64,000 nucleotides of DNA from DASSFG01 sp035547915 (lineage in GTDB: Bacteria > Planctomycetota > Planctomycetia > Pirellulales > JAICIG01). Below, in pieces: positions 35,457 through 44,446 of this stretch (positions are counted from its first letter, which is position 1; the number at the start of each line of letters is the position of its first letter). The DNA is taken from assembly GCA_035547915.1 (NCBI GenBank), contig DASZTS010000022.1, positions 62,001 to 126,000 on the forward strand, in the 5' to 3' direction. Made by a program: the position numbers and the translations under genes. Under the pieces are notes generated by a model. The model worked only from the letters and a program-made list of their open reading frames with translations, did not search any database and was not told the DNA's origin.

Positions 35457-38248
35457 CCGCCCAAGAATCCCCCCGCACCCCGCCGCGACGTCTTGGATGC
35501 CGGTACCTCGATCCGCCCGAGTATCAGCGGCCCACCGGCGAACGTCTGGAATCCCGCGTCGACCATGGCCCAGACGGCGACATAGCACCCCATCCAGTCC
35601 GACTCGATGTGCAAGATACGACTGCCGCCCCCTTCCTCAAAGCTCTTGCGATCGACGGGAAGGCGGATGAGCGCCGCAAATTGCCGCGGATCGTCGCCGA
35701 CGCGCGGCAGGCTGCGACACAGCGTCAGGATGCACTGGTCGCTGTACCGCGGTTCGGGCCACTGCCAACAGACGCGAAACGTCCCATTGTTGCCAGGTTC
35801 GTGTACGATCGCCTTGCGCGCGAGGGGAGGCGCCAGCCCAAGCTTCTTCGAGGCCAGCGCCTCGCCAACCCAAGCCGCGATCTGACGTTCGTAGGGCGCG
35901 AATTCCACGGCGTGCCGCCGCAACACCCGGGCGTCGAAGGCGGCGTGAAAGGCCGCATCGTCCTTCCGCTTGAGCGTGCCCAGCAGGTGCCGTAGCGTGC
36001 TCAGTTCGGCGAGCGCTCCTTTGGCAACCCGCGCCCAATCGCCGGGCAACGGATAGCCTTCCAGACAGCTCTCGCCCGCCAACTCGGCCATTTTCATCTT
36101 ATCGCCGGCTGCCATGGCCGCCTTCATCCGCTCCAGGACGGCGTGCCGTTCGACGGCGCGCCGGTGGGTCGCTCGCCATGGATCGGCGTCGTGGCACTCG
36201 GCCAAGAGCGAATCGTTCCACGTCGTCAGCAGCCGCAAGTCTTGCTGTGGCGCCTGCTCGGCGGGGTAGTTGGGCGGAATCTGTTTGAGGATGTGCAAGA
36301 TGGCGGCGCGTTGGGCCGATACCGCCGCACGCGCCCGAACGTGTGACGACACGAGCCCTTGGGCGTCGAGTTTTTCCAACCTTTCCCAAGCTTCGGCCAC
36401 GGCCAGGTCGGAAACCGGTTCCTGCAGCGTCCGCTTCAAATGCCCGAGCGAGTGCAATCGATCGTGGGCCAGTCTGAGGCGTGGCTGTAGATGGAGGCCA
36501 TAACCGGTAGGCAATCCGCCCGCGGCGCGCATCAAAGCGTCTTCCGTCGCCATGCTCGCCGATTGCGCAGCGAGATGTCCCAGTTCCGCGACGATTTCCA
36601 GTCTCTTGCTGGCCGCTACGACGAGCGATCGCTGTGCCTCGGCCTGCTTCCAGCCGGCAAACAGCGGCTCATTCCAGGCTTTCACCAATGCCACGTCGTT
36701 GGTTTCGCACGGCGTTCGCGGCACCGCCGCGAACGATGCCCAGGCCAGCTCGCGCTGCAACACCTTTTCGATCTGCGCTCGCTGCGTGTCTAGCTCTGGA
36801 TGACCACCCAGGGCGACGAGTTTTCGCCACGTCGAATCGAGCGTGGTGGCGTCGCAGTCGGGCCGCTTCAGGAGCGCCAGTACGTTGTCGCAAAGCAGAT
36901 TGCGCTCGCGCCAGTTTGTCACCTCGGTGGCAAATCTCGCAGCGCTCTTCCTACCCTTCAAGACTTTCTCATTCGCATCCCATTGCCGTACGAATTGCCG
37001 CCAGTCGCGGCTCTTGTGGCTGCGATCGAGTTGCTCGACCACCGGCAAAACCTGCGCGGCGAGCCGGGCCACCGCCACCGCCGCTTGGGCCTTGGGGTAG
37101 TCGTCGAGCAGTTTCCGATCGTAGAGCTTTTGCATCCCCCGTTCGTCGCCGGCCTCCACGGCGCGTTCCAACTCGGCCAGTCGCTTCACGCGCTCCTGGG
37201 CATCGCGAATTCGCTGCTGCAAGGCCGCAGGGGCGGCCGAGGGCGGTTTGCCGCTGCGATTTACAAGGGCCACCGCGGCATCAAAGTCGCGCGCGTTCAA
37301 AAGCGACTCGACTTTGCCGAACGAGAACAGCACTTCATCCAGCCGAGGAACCTGGTCGAGCGGCACGCGCCGCAGCGCGACGAGTTCCTCGCAGAGCCGT
37401 GGTACGTCGGCGTCTCGGGAACGCTTCAACACCTGCATCAATTCCGAGCTCGTCGGATCGTCCAGATCCTCACGATGGAAGAGGAGCTTGTCGTACTGCG
37501 TCGGTTCGGCGAAGCGTTGCCAAAGATCCGGGGCCGCAGCCAGGGCTCGCAAGGCCGCCAGGATAAACAGGGCCGAATAGTTGTCGAGATGGAGCGAAAG
37601 GGGTGTTTCGTGGTCGCGGGTAGGGTGCTGATAGGGATCGACGCCGATCTCCAGGTTCTTGCGCCCGACGAGGGCGGGCACGCACATGCAGTCGTAGTCG
37701 ACCAGCTTGAGCTCGCCCGACTTGGTCACCATCACGTTGGCGTGCTGCAAATCGCCGTGGGCCACCTTGGCCGCCGAGAGTTGCTCGATGGTCTGCACCC
37801 ACAGGTCGGCCGCGTGCTGCAAAGCACCGCGGTTTTGGTCCCGGCATTGACGGACGGTCCATTTGAGAAGCGTTTCACCCGCGACCCAGTCCATGGTTAC
37901 GAGCGGATAATACTTTCCGTCGCTGGCCGAACGGATGCCCTCATCGGCATAGGTGAACCCGACCAAGGGGCCGATGTTTCGTCCTTGCAGGTAAGAAGCA
38001 ATGGCGTTGTAGCGTTCGCGCCGTTCCGAGGCCGCGCTGGTAAAAACCCGGATCGCCAACGATCCACGGCCGTTGGAGTAACTCCCCTTGTACACCGTGG
38101 CAAAAGCGCCCGACCAGGCGCGCGGCTGCCGCCGATCGTCTTTCTCGATCTCCACCCGTTTCAGCTCGGCATCGCGGAACGCGTGCTGCGGGTTTTGCAG
38201 CATCGTGCTGAAGTGCGACGCCAAGGGCCAGGTCAGAGAGGATGGCAT
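35447..38248 (-). CDS. atypical protein kinase with long helical C-terminal region
   Basis: 933 residues. A protein-kinase-like domain at about 40-290 has a glycine loop (AWSGAFATVYKG, 44-55), the catalytic loop H164-G-D166-LQHAN171 and a D184-Y-D186 in place of DFG. The usual VAIK lysine position is arginine (LAIRVF, R67). The rest (300-800) is helical and charged, perhaps a scaffold of helical repeats. The C-terminal 130 residues are beta-rich (GTFRVCWQWPEPRYSDQCILTLC, ILHIESDWMGCYVAVWAMVDAG). Catalytic D166 and N171 remain, so it may be active with altered ATP binding, or be a pseudokinase sensor. The stop overlaps the GAP1 start. Confidence 0.85.
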   Translation of the reverse strand: MPSSLTWPLASHFSTMLQNPQHAFRDAELKRVEIEKDDRRQPRAWSGAFATVYKGSYSNGRGSLAIRVFTSAASERRERYNAIASYLQGRNIGPLVGFTYADEGIRSASDGKYYPLVTMDWVAGETLLKWTVRQCRDQNRGALQHAADLWVQTIEQLSAAKVAHGDLQHANVMVTKSGELKLVDYDCMCVPALVGRKNLEIGVDPYQHPTRDHETPLSLHLDNYSALFILAALRALAAAPDLWQRFAEPTQYDKLLFHREDLDDPTSSELMQVLKRSRDADVPRLCEELVALRRVPLDQVPRLDEVLFSFGKVESLLNARDFDAAVALVNRSGKPPSAAPAALQQRIRDAQERVKRLAELERAVEAGDERGMQKLYDRKLLDDYPKAQAAVAVARLAAQVLPVVEQLDRSHKSRDWRQFVRQWDANEKVLKGRKSAARFATEVTNWRERNLLCDNVLALLKRPDCDATTLDSTWRKLVALGGHPELDTQRAQIEKVLQRELAWASFAAVPRTPCETNDVALVKAWNEPLFAGWKQAEAQRSLVVAASKRLEIVAELGHLAAQSASMATEDALMRAAGGLPTGYGLHLQPRLRLAHDRLHSLGHLKRTLQEPVSDLAVAEAWERLEKLDAQGLVSSHVRARAAVSAQRAAILHILKQIPPNYPAEQAPQQDLRLLTTWNDSLLAECHDADPWRATHRRAVERHAVLERMKAAMAAGDKMKMAELAGESCLEGYPLPGDWARVAKGALAELSTLRHLLGTLKRKDDAAFHAAFDARVLRRHAVEFAPYERQIAAWVGEALASKKLGLAPPLARKAIVHEPGNNGTFRVCWQWPEPRYSDQCILTLCRSLPRVGDDPRQFAALIRLPVDRKSFEEGGGSRILHIESDWMGCYVAVWAMVDAGFQTFAGGPLILGRIEVPASKTSRRGAGGFLGGWM

Positions 38249-38485
38249 GTTGGAGACGGAAATAGCTAGGCGCGGCGAACTTACATCGGTTTAGCGGAAA
38301 TGCGGCGGCACCATGACGAACGACACACGACCAACGACAGAAGAATGCCTAACGGCCCGGGATGGTATCCGAGATCGCCTCGTCCCGAGAGATTCGTGCT
38401 GCGAGGTCCATCCGTTTCCCGCATGGTGGGCAATGCCCCATCGCCTTACTATTCGTACTCAACCCCCATTCCAACCACCGTCATT

Positions 38486-40633
38486 CTATGCGAGAACCGG
38501 GTAGCCGTTCATATGCAAAAGCCATAAAAGTGGCTCGAGCAGACCGACGGGGGCGATCGTTCGCCGCGTGAGGTCGCGTTCGCCCAGGCCATCGAGCCCG
38601 ACCGGACTGAGTGGGAAGAATAAGAACCGACCACCAAACAAATCATCGATCTGTCGCTCGATCTGCCAACCAGGCCAGACCGTATCTCGCAACTGTCCCA
38701 TCAACTTCGAACGGGCTTCGATCGTCGCCACGTTCGGCTCCCACCCGAGTTCGCCCAGGTCGCGATATAACTTTTCGATCGCCCCGCCACCGTGTGGGTC
38801 GGCGTACGACTCGTTCACCATCAAATCGAGCTTCGAAACACACAGGGCGATCGGCACGTGCACCTGCTTGCCGGCGCGGACGCCTTTGATCCGCCGGAGG
38901 TCTTCGCGAAAACCGGCGAGGGCCTGCGATTGCGTTTCGCTCGGCTCGGTGGGGTCGAGAAAGAAGAAGAAGCCATCGCCATCGAGGGCCCGCTGCCTTT
39001 GGCGGTCTTCGATCGTTTGGCTGCGGATCACCTCGCCCGAATAGTCGAAGATATTCACCAGCACGTTCGAGACGCCGAACGGGTCATGGTCGAGGAAGTT
39101 GAAGATCAGCGGATGCGGGATCCGACCCACCTGCGTGGCCATCGGGCCGAGCTTCTTGTTGAGTATCTCGTCGACGACCACATCGAAGTCGTCGGAACTC
39201 GTCGAGCGGATGCGCTCGAATTGAATGACGTTCGGATAGTTACCGCGGTTCAACTCCCGGTAGACCATCGCCAGCCAGTGTGTTTTGCCAGCCTGCGGTA
39301 TGCCTAAGGTAGGAAAGCAGAGCTTGACGTTCTGCCGGTACATGGCCGAGAAAGTGAAATCGCACTCTTCGTAAGGATGCTCGGAAATGACGTTCTTGCA
39401 ACGTGCCATCTCCAACCCCTGATGATTGACGTCGCCGACCGGCTCGAACGTTCCGTGGCCGAGGCAGAGAGGGCATGTCTCGCGAGTGGTTTGCTTACGG
39501 ATCCGAACACCTCGCTTAAAGACGACTCCACCCGTCGCCGCGAGTCCCAAGAGCACGCCACCCAACCCGCCGCGAATCCATTGCTTCTGCCGCACGTAGG
39601 CGTCTCGTAGTTTCTTCGAGTCGGCAAGCTTGGCCTGAGCCGATTCCAAATCCTTGAGATCGCGGCCGGTATGCTCGGCGACGGTGTTGGCCGCACTCTG
39701 CTCTTCGGCCAGCCGGACCGTCAGCCGCCGTTGTTGGTCATCGTGTTCGACGAGGGCCGCCTGTTGTCCTTCCGACGGATGCAGATTCTTCCATTTCTCG
39801 AAGGCTGCGCGATAGTTCGCCTGCGCGGCGTCTCTGTCGCTCGTGGCCTGGGCCAGCGATTTGTCGAGGTCCGCGTTCTCGGCGACAAATCTCTGATGTG
39901 GCGAGGTCTCGTCGCCCATACCCGCCTGCAAGAGCCACAGATAAACCCGATCACCCAAGATGAACGTGATCAGCGTCATCAATATCAGGGCGGCCAAGGT
40001 GCCGGCCAAGAACTTGGAAAGTCCCAGGGCGCGGGCCCGCCCGCCGTGCAGCCAACGCCGCAACTCGTGCCGGCGTTCGTGCAGCGTGATGGCCGCCAGG
40101 CTGGCGATCGAGATCAGGCCAAACAACCAGAACCACCGGTTGTCGACGCTCAGCAGTGAGGCCAATTGCCCGGCGATCTTTTGGCTCGCCAATACCTCAT
40201 AGAGTTCGAGCTGCTGATGGTAGAGCCCGGTACGCAATTCACGCCAGTCGTCGGTGAGTTGTTTGCGTCGCCTCGCTGCTGCCTCGACGTCGCGTTCCAG
40301 CGCCGTGACGACCATGCTGGCACTTCTCTCCAGCATCCCTTCCAGTGTCCGCCGTTCTTCGGGCGACAGGCCTCGAAGCATGTCGATGACGTTGTCGGAA
40401 CCTCCGCCGGCCGACAATCGCTCCTTCTGGCGGTCGAGCGTTTCGGCAGCGGCAGCGGCCTGTGCTTGGGCGACCGTGGCCTCGACATAATGTGCCGCGA
40501 GTTGCACCGCGTGGTCGCGGAATTCCGGCTTGTTGGCCGGGTCGGCAGCGCGAGCCGTATCGACAACAGCCCCCAACGCGGCGGACGACAGCCACAAAGC
40601 CAAGACGAGCCTGCGGACCCCAATGCGAAACAT
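38486..40633 (-). CDS. membrane-anchored TRAFAC-type (double-GTPase-like) GTPase with zinc ribbon
   Basis: 715 residues from ATG 40633 (MFRIGVRRLVLALWLSSAALGAVV, a signal peptide or anchor). Transmembrane segments are at about 165-185, 206-226 and 355-372, with coiled coil between. After the last one there is a zinc-ribbon-like Cys cluster (C387, C390, C412, C424), then a GTPase domain: Walker A GIPQAGKT (444-451), DxxG in NIFDYSGE (530-533) and an NKxD variant VSKLD (600-603). The layout matches DO-GTPase proteins of predicted conflict systems. It is the first gene of the locus and the probable energy-consuming core, with the nucleotide-binding part cytoplasmic. Confidence 0.87.
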   Translation of the reverse strand: MFRIGVRRLVLALWLSSAALGAVVDTARAADPANKPEFRDHAVQLAAHYVEATVAQAQAAAAAETLDRQKERLSAGGGSDNVIDMLRGLSPEERRTLEGMLERSASMVVTALERDVEAAARRRKQLTDDWRELRTGLYHQQLELYEVLASQKIAGQLASLLSVDNRWFWLFGLISIASLAAITLHERRHELRRWLHGGRARALGLSKFLAGTLAALILMTLITFILGDRVYLWLLQAGMGDETSPHQRFVAENADLDKSLAQATSDRDAAQANYRAAFEKWKNLHPSEGQQAALVEHDDQQRRLTVRLAEEQSAANTVAEHTGRDLKDLESAQAKLADSKKLRDAYVRQKQWIRGGLGGVLLGLAATGGVVFKRGVRIRKQTTRETCPLCLGHGTFEPVGDVNHQGLEMARCKNVISEHPYEECDFTFSAMYRQNVKLCFPTLGIPQAGKTHWLAMVYRELNRGNYPNVIQFERIRSTSSDDFDVVVDEILNKKLGPMATQVGRIPHPLIFNFLDHDPFGVSNVLVNIFDYSGEVIRSQTIEDRQRQRALDGDGFFFFLDPTEPSETQSQALAGFREDLRRIKGVRAGKQVHVPIALCVSKLDLMVNESYADPHGGGAIEKLYRDLGELGWEPNVATIEARSKLMGQLRDTVWPGWQIERQIDDLFGGRFLFFPLSPVGLDGLGERDLTRRTIAPVGLLEPLLWLLHMNGYPVLA

Positions 40634-40722
40634 CACTCGTGGGTGCCTATCTAAAACCAATGTCTCGCTTCGAAAGCCTTCCGCCGGAGTTGCGGTCTTT
40701 GGAACTGCCCAGACGTGGCTCG

Positions 40723-40787
40723 GAAATAGGCGTTTCGCGGCCGATTTCGGCCGGCGGCGCTCGGCCTTTCGAGTTTTGTTAGCCGCT
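40723..40787. repeat. inverted-repeat element, copy B (right two thirds)
   Basis: The inner arms GAAATAGGC (40723-40731) and GCCGATTTC (40740-40748) form a hairpin with one mismatch around an 8-base loop GTTTCGCG that differs from copy A by one base. GTTTTGTTAGCCGCT (40773-40787) matches the right end of copy A with one difference, and the spacing from the inner arm is 33 bases versus 34. The left terminal arm of copy A is missing or eroded. Confidence 0.55.
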
Positions 40788-40910
40788 CTGAGGATAGGCT
40801 CGTGCCGGCTTGGCGTGCGCGGCCGGTCGTGCTGGCCGGACCTGCGGACCTGAGAGACTGTGGAAAACCCCACGGTAAAGCTTGCCGACACGGTTTTGTC
40901 GTCGCAGAGT

Positions 40911-40930
40911 GGACCGAAACGGTCCCTTTT
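40911..40930 (+). terminator. terminator-like hairpin in the leader of the 41 kb gene
   Basis: GGACCG-AAA-CGGTCC is a perfect 6-bp stem with a 3-base loop, followed by CTTTTC. It stands 133 bases before the start of the plus-strand gene at 41063, so it could be a leader attenuator or end a short upstream transcript. The T-run is short. Confidence 0.35.
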
Positions 40931-41062
40931 CATGACGATACACGGCCGAATTCGCACTGTCAAAAAGTACACCTTGGTTGCAATTGGCGTTCGCCCCAAA
41001 TACTCTGGAACACATCTTCTCCCGGGGGGCGGGTCGTTTTTATCTCGGAAGGAAGCCTGACT

Positions 41063-42070
41063 ATGCGCGCTTGGCTCGGCGCAAGGCGCTCTCTCTGTCT
41101 GATCGTGTCGCTATCGCTCTTGTCGGCCGTGGCCGTCTCCAACCGTCGGGCAACCGCGGCCGAGCCGGCTTTCGACGTGAACGTGCTCGATCAGGAGTTC
41201 GCCGCGGCGGTACGCGACAATCCGCGATTGCGAGGGGCGTGGATCGATCTCGAATACACGCCCAACGCCGACGAGGCCCTTCCCGGTGCATTTACGATTC
41301 GCCGGGTGCTCGATTCGGGCCATGCCGCGGCCCAACGCGTCGAAATCGACCGCCTGCTGCAGACCTGGATGCGTGGCGCGAACTACAGAGTCGAATCGCG
41401 GGCCGACCGACTCTATCCATTCGACCGCTTGCTGTCCGAGTTAGAGTTCGCCGTCGAAACCGACCCTGCCCTGAGCGGCTGCCAGATCACGGGTGGCTTT
41501 TTCGCCGCCGATCCGAACGAACCAGGCGCACTCAACCTCGTCCTCCGTGGCCGCCTGGCGCGGGCGGATCAAGACGTAACCATCGAGAGCCTGTGCGGCC
41601 GCCTGATGCGGCGCAATCCAGTCTGGATCAAGCCGGGTACCGATCAGCAGGGCGACCGGGCCGCAGCGCCGCTGGTGGTGGCTCCTAAGACGAACGAACT
41701 GGCCGTCGTCGAATCGTCGGAAGCGAACGGGCGGTGGTTCTATGCAGCCGGCTTGCGCGAGTTCTGGAGAATGGATTACGCCGGCGCCGCTCGATCGTTC
41801 CATCAGGCCACCTTGGAATGGCCGCGCAAGCTGGAATACCACTACTGGTGGATTCTGTCGGATCTGGCCCAAGGCAGGGCCCAACTTGCCCGCCGCCGCA
41901 TGGACATGGTCGTGCGCCGCTTCCGCGAGGAAGATTTCGACCATCAGTCGCCCGAGTATCGGCTGGTGACTCGCTCGCTGGAACGCGTGCAAGGGCCGTT
42001 GCGACAATCGTTACAGCGGCTTGAGATGCAGGCGCTCTTCGGCGGTTCTCAGCTCGGCGCGAATTACTAA
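41063..42070 (+). CDS. exported protein of unknown function
   Basis: 335 residues from ATG 41063, with ribosome-binding site GGAAGGAA. A signal peptide is clear (SLCLIVSLSLLSAVAVSNRRATAAEP, cleavage near residue 33). The mature part begins with an alpha/beta region (NPRLRGAWIDLEYTPNADEALPGAFTIRRVLDSG, RVEIDRLLQTWM) and ends with tetratricopeptide-like helices (YAAGLREFWRMDYAGAARSFHQATLEWPRKLEYHYWWILSDLAQGRAQLARRRMDMVVRRF). I do not recognise a named family. It is probably a periplasmic protein-protein interaction factor. It is the first gene before punA and has its own leader. Confidence 0.8.
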   Translation: MRAWLGARRSLCLIVSLSLLSAVAVSNRRATAAEPAFDVNVLDQEFAAAVRDNPRLRGAWIDLEYTPNADEALPGAFTIRRVLDSGHAAAQRVEIDRLLQTWMRGANYRVESRADRLYPFDRLLSELEFAVETDPALSGCQITGGFFAADPNEPGALNLVLRGRLARADQDVTIESLCGRLMRRNPVWIKPGTDQQGDRAAAPLVVAPKTNELAVVESSEANGRWFYAAGLREFWRMDYAGAARSFHQATLEWPRKLEYHYWWILSDLAQGRAQLARRRMDMVVRRFREEDFDHQSPEYRLVTRSLERVQGPLRQSLQRLEMQALFGGSQLGANY

Positions 42071-42214
42071 CGACGCCGTTTTTCTCGCTCGCCGATCCGG
42101 TATACTCGATCCTGCGCGGGCGGTGCTCGCGCGAGCCCCGTCGCGTCGTTGGAAAATCGACGAAACGCGATAGACCCCGTTGCCGAAACGATACAAAGCC
42201 GGTCGACCACAACC

Positions 42215-43045
42215 ATGCTCAAACTAGCGGGTCAGATTGACGAGGCGGTGGCGGCGATACGCCGTGCATGGCCCGAGCAGGCACGTGCGGGCATCATTCT
42301 GGGCACCGGGTTGGGGAGCTTGGCCCAACAGATCGAGACCCATGCGCGGCTCGAATACGAGTCGATCCCGCACTTTCCTCGATCGACGTCGATCAGTCAC
42401 GCCGGCCAACTCGTCTGTGGGCGTTTGCAGGGCTTGCCGATTGTGGCGATGGAAGGACGCTTCCACGCCTACGAAGGATATACGCATCAGCAGATCACGT
42501 TCCCCGTGCGCGTCATGAAGGCGCTGGGGGCCGACCTGCTCATCGTCTCCAATGCCTGCGGCGGCATGAACCCACATTATGCCTGCGGCGACATCATGGT
42601 CATCGATGACCATATCAATCTGATGGGAGGGAACCCGCTTATCGGGGTGAACGACGATCGCCTCGGGCCACGCTTTCCGGACATGAGCCGGCCCTACGAT
42701 ATGCAACTCATCGGGCGCGTGTTGGAGATCGCCCGGCGCGAAGACTTCGTCGCCCATCGTGGCGTCTATGTCGCGGTCACCGGACCGAACCTGGAGACGC
42801 GAGCCGAATACCGCTTCTTGCGGGCGATCGGGGCCGATGTCGTCGGCATGTCGACCGTTCCGGAGGTTATTGTCGCGGTCCACTCGGGCATGCGTGCCTT
42901 GGGCCTCTCGGTGGTCACCGATCTTTGCTTCCCGGAATCGCTAGAACCGGCCGATATCGATAGAATCTTGGCCCATGCCGCCTCAGCCGAGCCGAAGCTG
43001 CGCAAGATCGTACTGGGAATCTTGCAACACGAGGCGACCCGATGA
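42215..43045 (+). CDS. punA: purine nucleoside phosphorylase (trimeric, class I)
   Basis: Splits inosine and guanosine with phosphate for purine salvage. 276 residues from ATG 42215. Motifs: GIILGTGLGSL (phosphate loop), STSISHAGQLVCGRL, VAMEGRFHAYEGYTHQQITFPVRVMKALGADLLIVSNACGGMNP, DHINLMGGNPLIGVNDDRLGPRFPDMSRPYD, YVAVTGPNLETRAEYRFLRAIGADVVGMSTVPEVIVAVHSGMRALGLSVVTDLC. It is followed after 40 bases by a membrane-anchored hydrolase. Confidence 0.96.
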   Translation: MLKLAGQIDEAVAAIRRAWPEQARAGIILGTGLGSLAQQIETHARLEYESIPHFPRSTSISHAGQLVCGRLQGLPIVAMEGRFHAYEGYTHQQITFPVRVMKALGADLLIVSNACGGMNPHYACGDIMVIDDHINLMGGNPLIGVNDDRLGPRFPDMSRPYDMQLIGRVLEIARREDFVAHRGVYVAVTGPNLETRAEYRFLRAIGADVVGMSTVPEVIVAVHSGMRALGLSVVTDLCFPESLEPADIDRILAHAASAEPKLRKIVLGILQHEATR

Positions 43046-43085
43046 GCGTGTCGCGGCGATTTGGCCCCAATTCGTTCGACCGGCC

Positions 43086-43952
43086 ATGGCAGCGGCGCTG
43101 ATCAAACCATGGTCCGTTGAACGCGGAGGGCGGCGGGCAGCGTTCCGGCGCGCGATCCTCTCCACCGTTTTGGTTCTTGGTTGTGCTTATTTATTCGCGC
43201 TGGCGGTATTGATGTTTGCCGAAGAATCGCTCGTCTTCTTCCCTGCCCGTCAGGCTCTGGCCGGATGGGACCTGCCGGGCGTCGAACGCGCCGACTTTGC
43301 CGCCGCCGATGGCACCAAGCTGCACGGCTGGTTCTTTACGCACCCCGAGCCGCGAGCCGTGGTGCTCTTCGCGTGCGGAAACGCCGGCAACATCAGCTAC
43401 CGAGCCGAGCGATTCATCGAATTCACTCAGAGACACCGTGTCGCCTTCATGGCCTTCGACTACCGCGGCTACGGACTGAGCGAAGGCAAGCCGAACGAAG
43501 CCGGTGTGTTGATGGATGCCCGCGCGGCCCGCAAGTGGTTGGCGGAGCGAGCCGGTGTCGCCGAGCGGGAAATCGTGTTGCTCGGCGAATCGCTGGGTGG
43601 CGGGGTAATGGTCGACCTGGCCAGCCGCGACGGCGCACGCGGCCTCATCGTCGAACGGACCTTCACCTCGCTTCCCGACGTGGCCGCCGCACATTTTCCG
43701 CTGGTGCCCGTGCGGCTGTTGATGCGCAACCGGCTCGACTCGGTCAACAAGATCTCCGACTATCACGGCCCGTTTCTGATTTGCCATGGCGACACGGACG
43801 AGGTCATTCCGTATGAGTTGGGCCGTAAGCTTTTCGACGCTGCCAACGAGCCGAAGCGATTTGTCGCGTTAGCCGGTATTACGCATAACGAGCCGCTTCC
43901 CGAGGAATGGGATGACGCCGTCGACAAGTTCCTTGACGGCTTGCCGGATTGA
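43086..43952 (+). CDS. membrane-anchored alpha/beta hydrolase
   Basis: 288 residues from ATG 43086. One N-terminal transmembrane helix (AILSTVLVLGCAYLFALAVLMFA, residues 23-45) anchors a BEM46/DUF-type hydrolase. The likely triad is S169 in GESLGG, D238 in HGDTDEVIP and H267 in GITHNEPLP. The oxyanion strand is AVVLFACGNAGNISYRAERF. Substrate unknown; esterase, thioesterase or peptidase activity is possible. A possible cotranscript with punA (40-base gap). Confidence 0.9.
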   Translation: MAAALIKPWSVERGGRRAAFRRAILSTVLVLGCAYLFALAVLMFAEESLVFFPARQALAGWDLPGVERADFAAADGTKLHGWFFTHPEPRAVVLFACGNAGNISYRAERFIEFTQRHRVAFMAFDYRGYGLSEGKPNEAGVLMDARAARKWLAERAGVAEREIVLLGESLGGGVMVDLASRDGARGLIVERTFTSLPDVAAAHFPLVPVRLLMRNRLDSVNKISDYHGPFLICHGDTDEVIPYELGRKLFDAANEPKRFVALAGITHNEPLPEEWDDAVDKFLDGLPD

Positions 43953-44446
43953 AGGACCGATTCTGATGGCGATACCTTTTGCGGACGCCAAGCTCGTGGC
44001 CGTACGGCCGGCTACAACATCGTCCACCACGATACCTCGCGAAAGTACGGCACCATTCGCGGCGCACATCGCTAGCGACCCGTGACCACGCCGATGCTTT
44101 GCGGTGCGGGGCGATCACATCGGATTCCGCCATCTTGACCGGCGGTTTCTCAATCTCGGTCGAGGTTTGCCGACAACGGATTTGCATTTGGTGACGGGCG
44201 ATTCGAAGCGGTCTGGTGCTCGTGAAATATTCGATCGCGGGCGGCTGGCTGCCGAAGATGTTTGACGCACAGGCGAAAGCAGCGGTCAGCAAGACATCGT
44301 TAGAGCGACTACCCCGGACAAATCAGAACGCTCGAATCATCGCGACACGGTTGTGAGATCCCGGCGCGCCCACCATTCCTAAAAACACCAAATTACAAGT
44401 CGGTCGCCCATGATCTGGCGACTCAAAGTTCGCAAGGAGCTGAAGT
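43953..44446. other. 494-base region without a convincing gene
   Basis: Between the hydrolase and a small secreted protein. Short open frames occur on both strands but none has a family match, a good start site or a consistent codon pattern. A decayed gene is possible. I see no terminator with a T-run and no RNA gene. Confidence 0.5.

Larger units (their letters stand above)
40634..41062. other. 429-base divergent intergenic region
   Basis: This separates the GTPase locus (minus) from a secreted-protein gene (plus). It holds repeat copy B (40723-40787) and a small hairpin (40911-40930). A weak promoter candidate for the plus gene is TTGCAA (40978-40983), 17 bases, TACTCT. No convincing promoter for the GTPase locus is visible, and I see no small gene here. 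Confidence 0.5.

Noticed and set aside
34955..38269. Plus-strand frames opposite the kinase and GAP1 genes
   Set aside because: Antisense to conserved coding sequence with no ribosome-binding site or family signal.
38249..38485. Gap between GTPase and kinase genes as a possible small gene or RNA
   Set aside because: No good start site, conserved motif or strong hairpin; treated as plain intergenic spacing.
43879..44292. 137-codon minus-strand frame in the gap after the hydrolase
   Set aside because: Overlaps the hydrolase end, has no recognisable family, and no ribosome-binding site.
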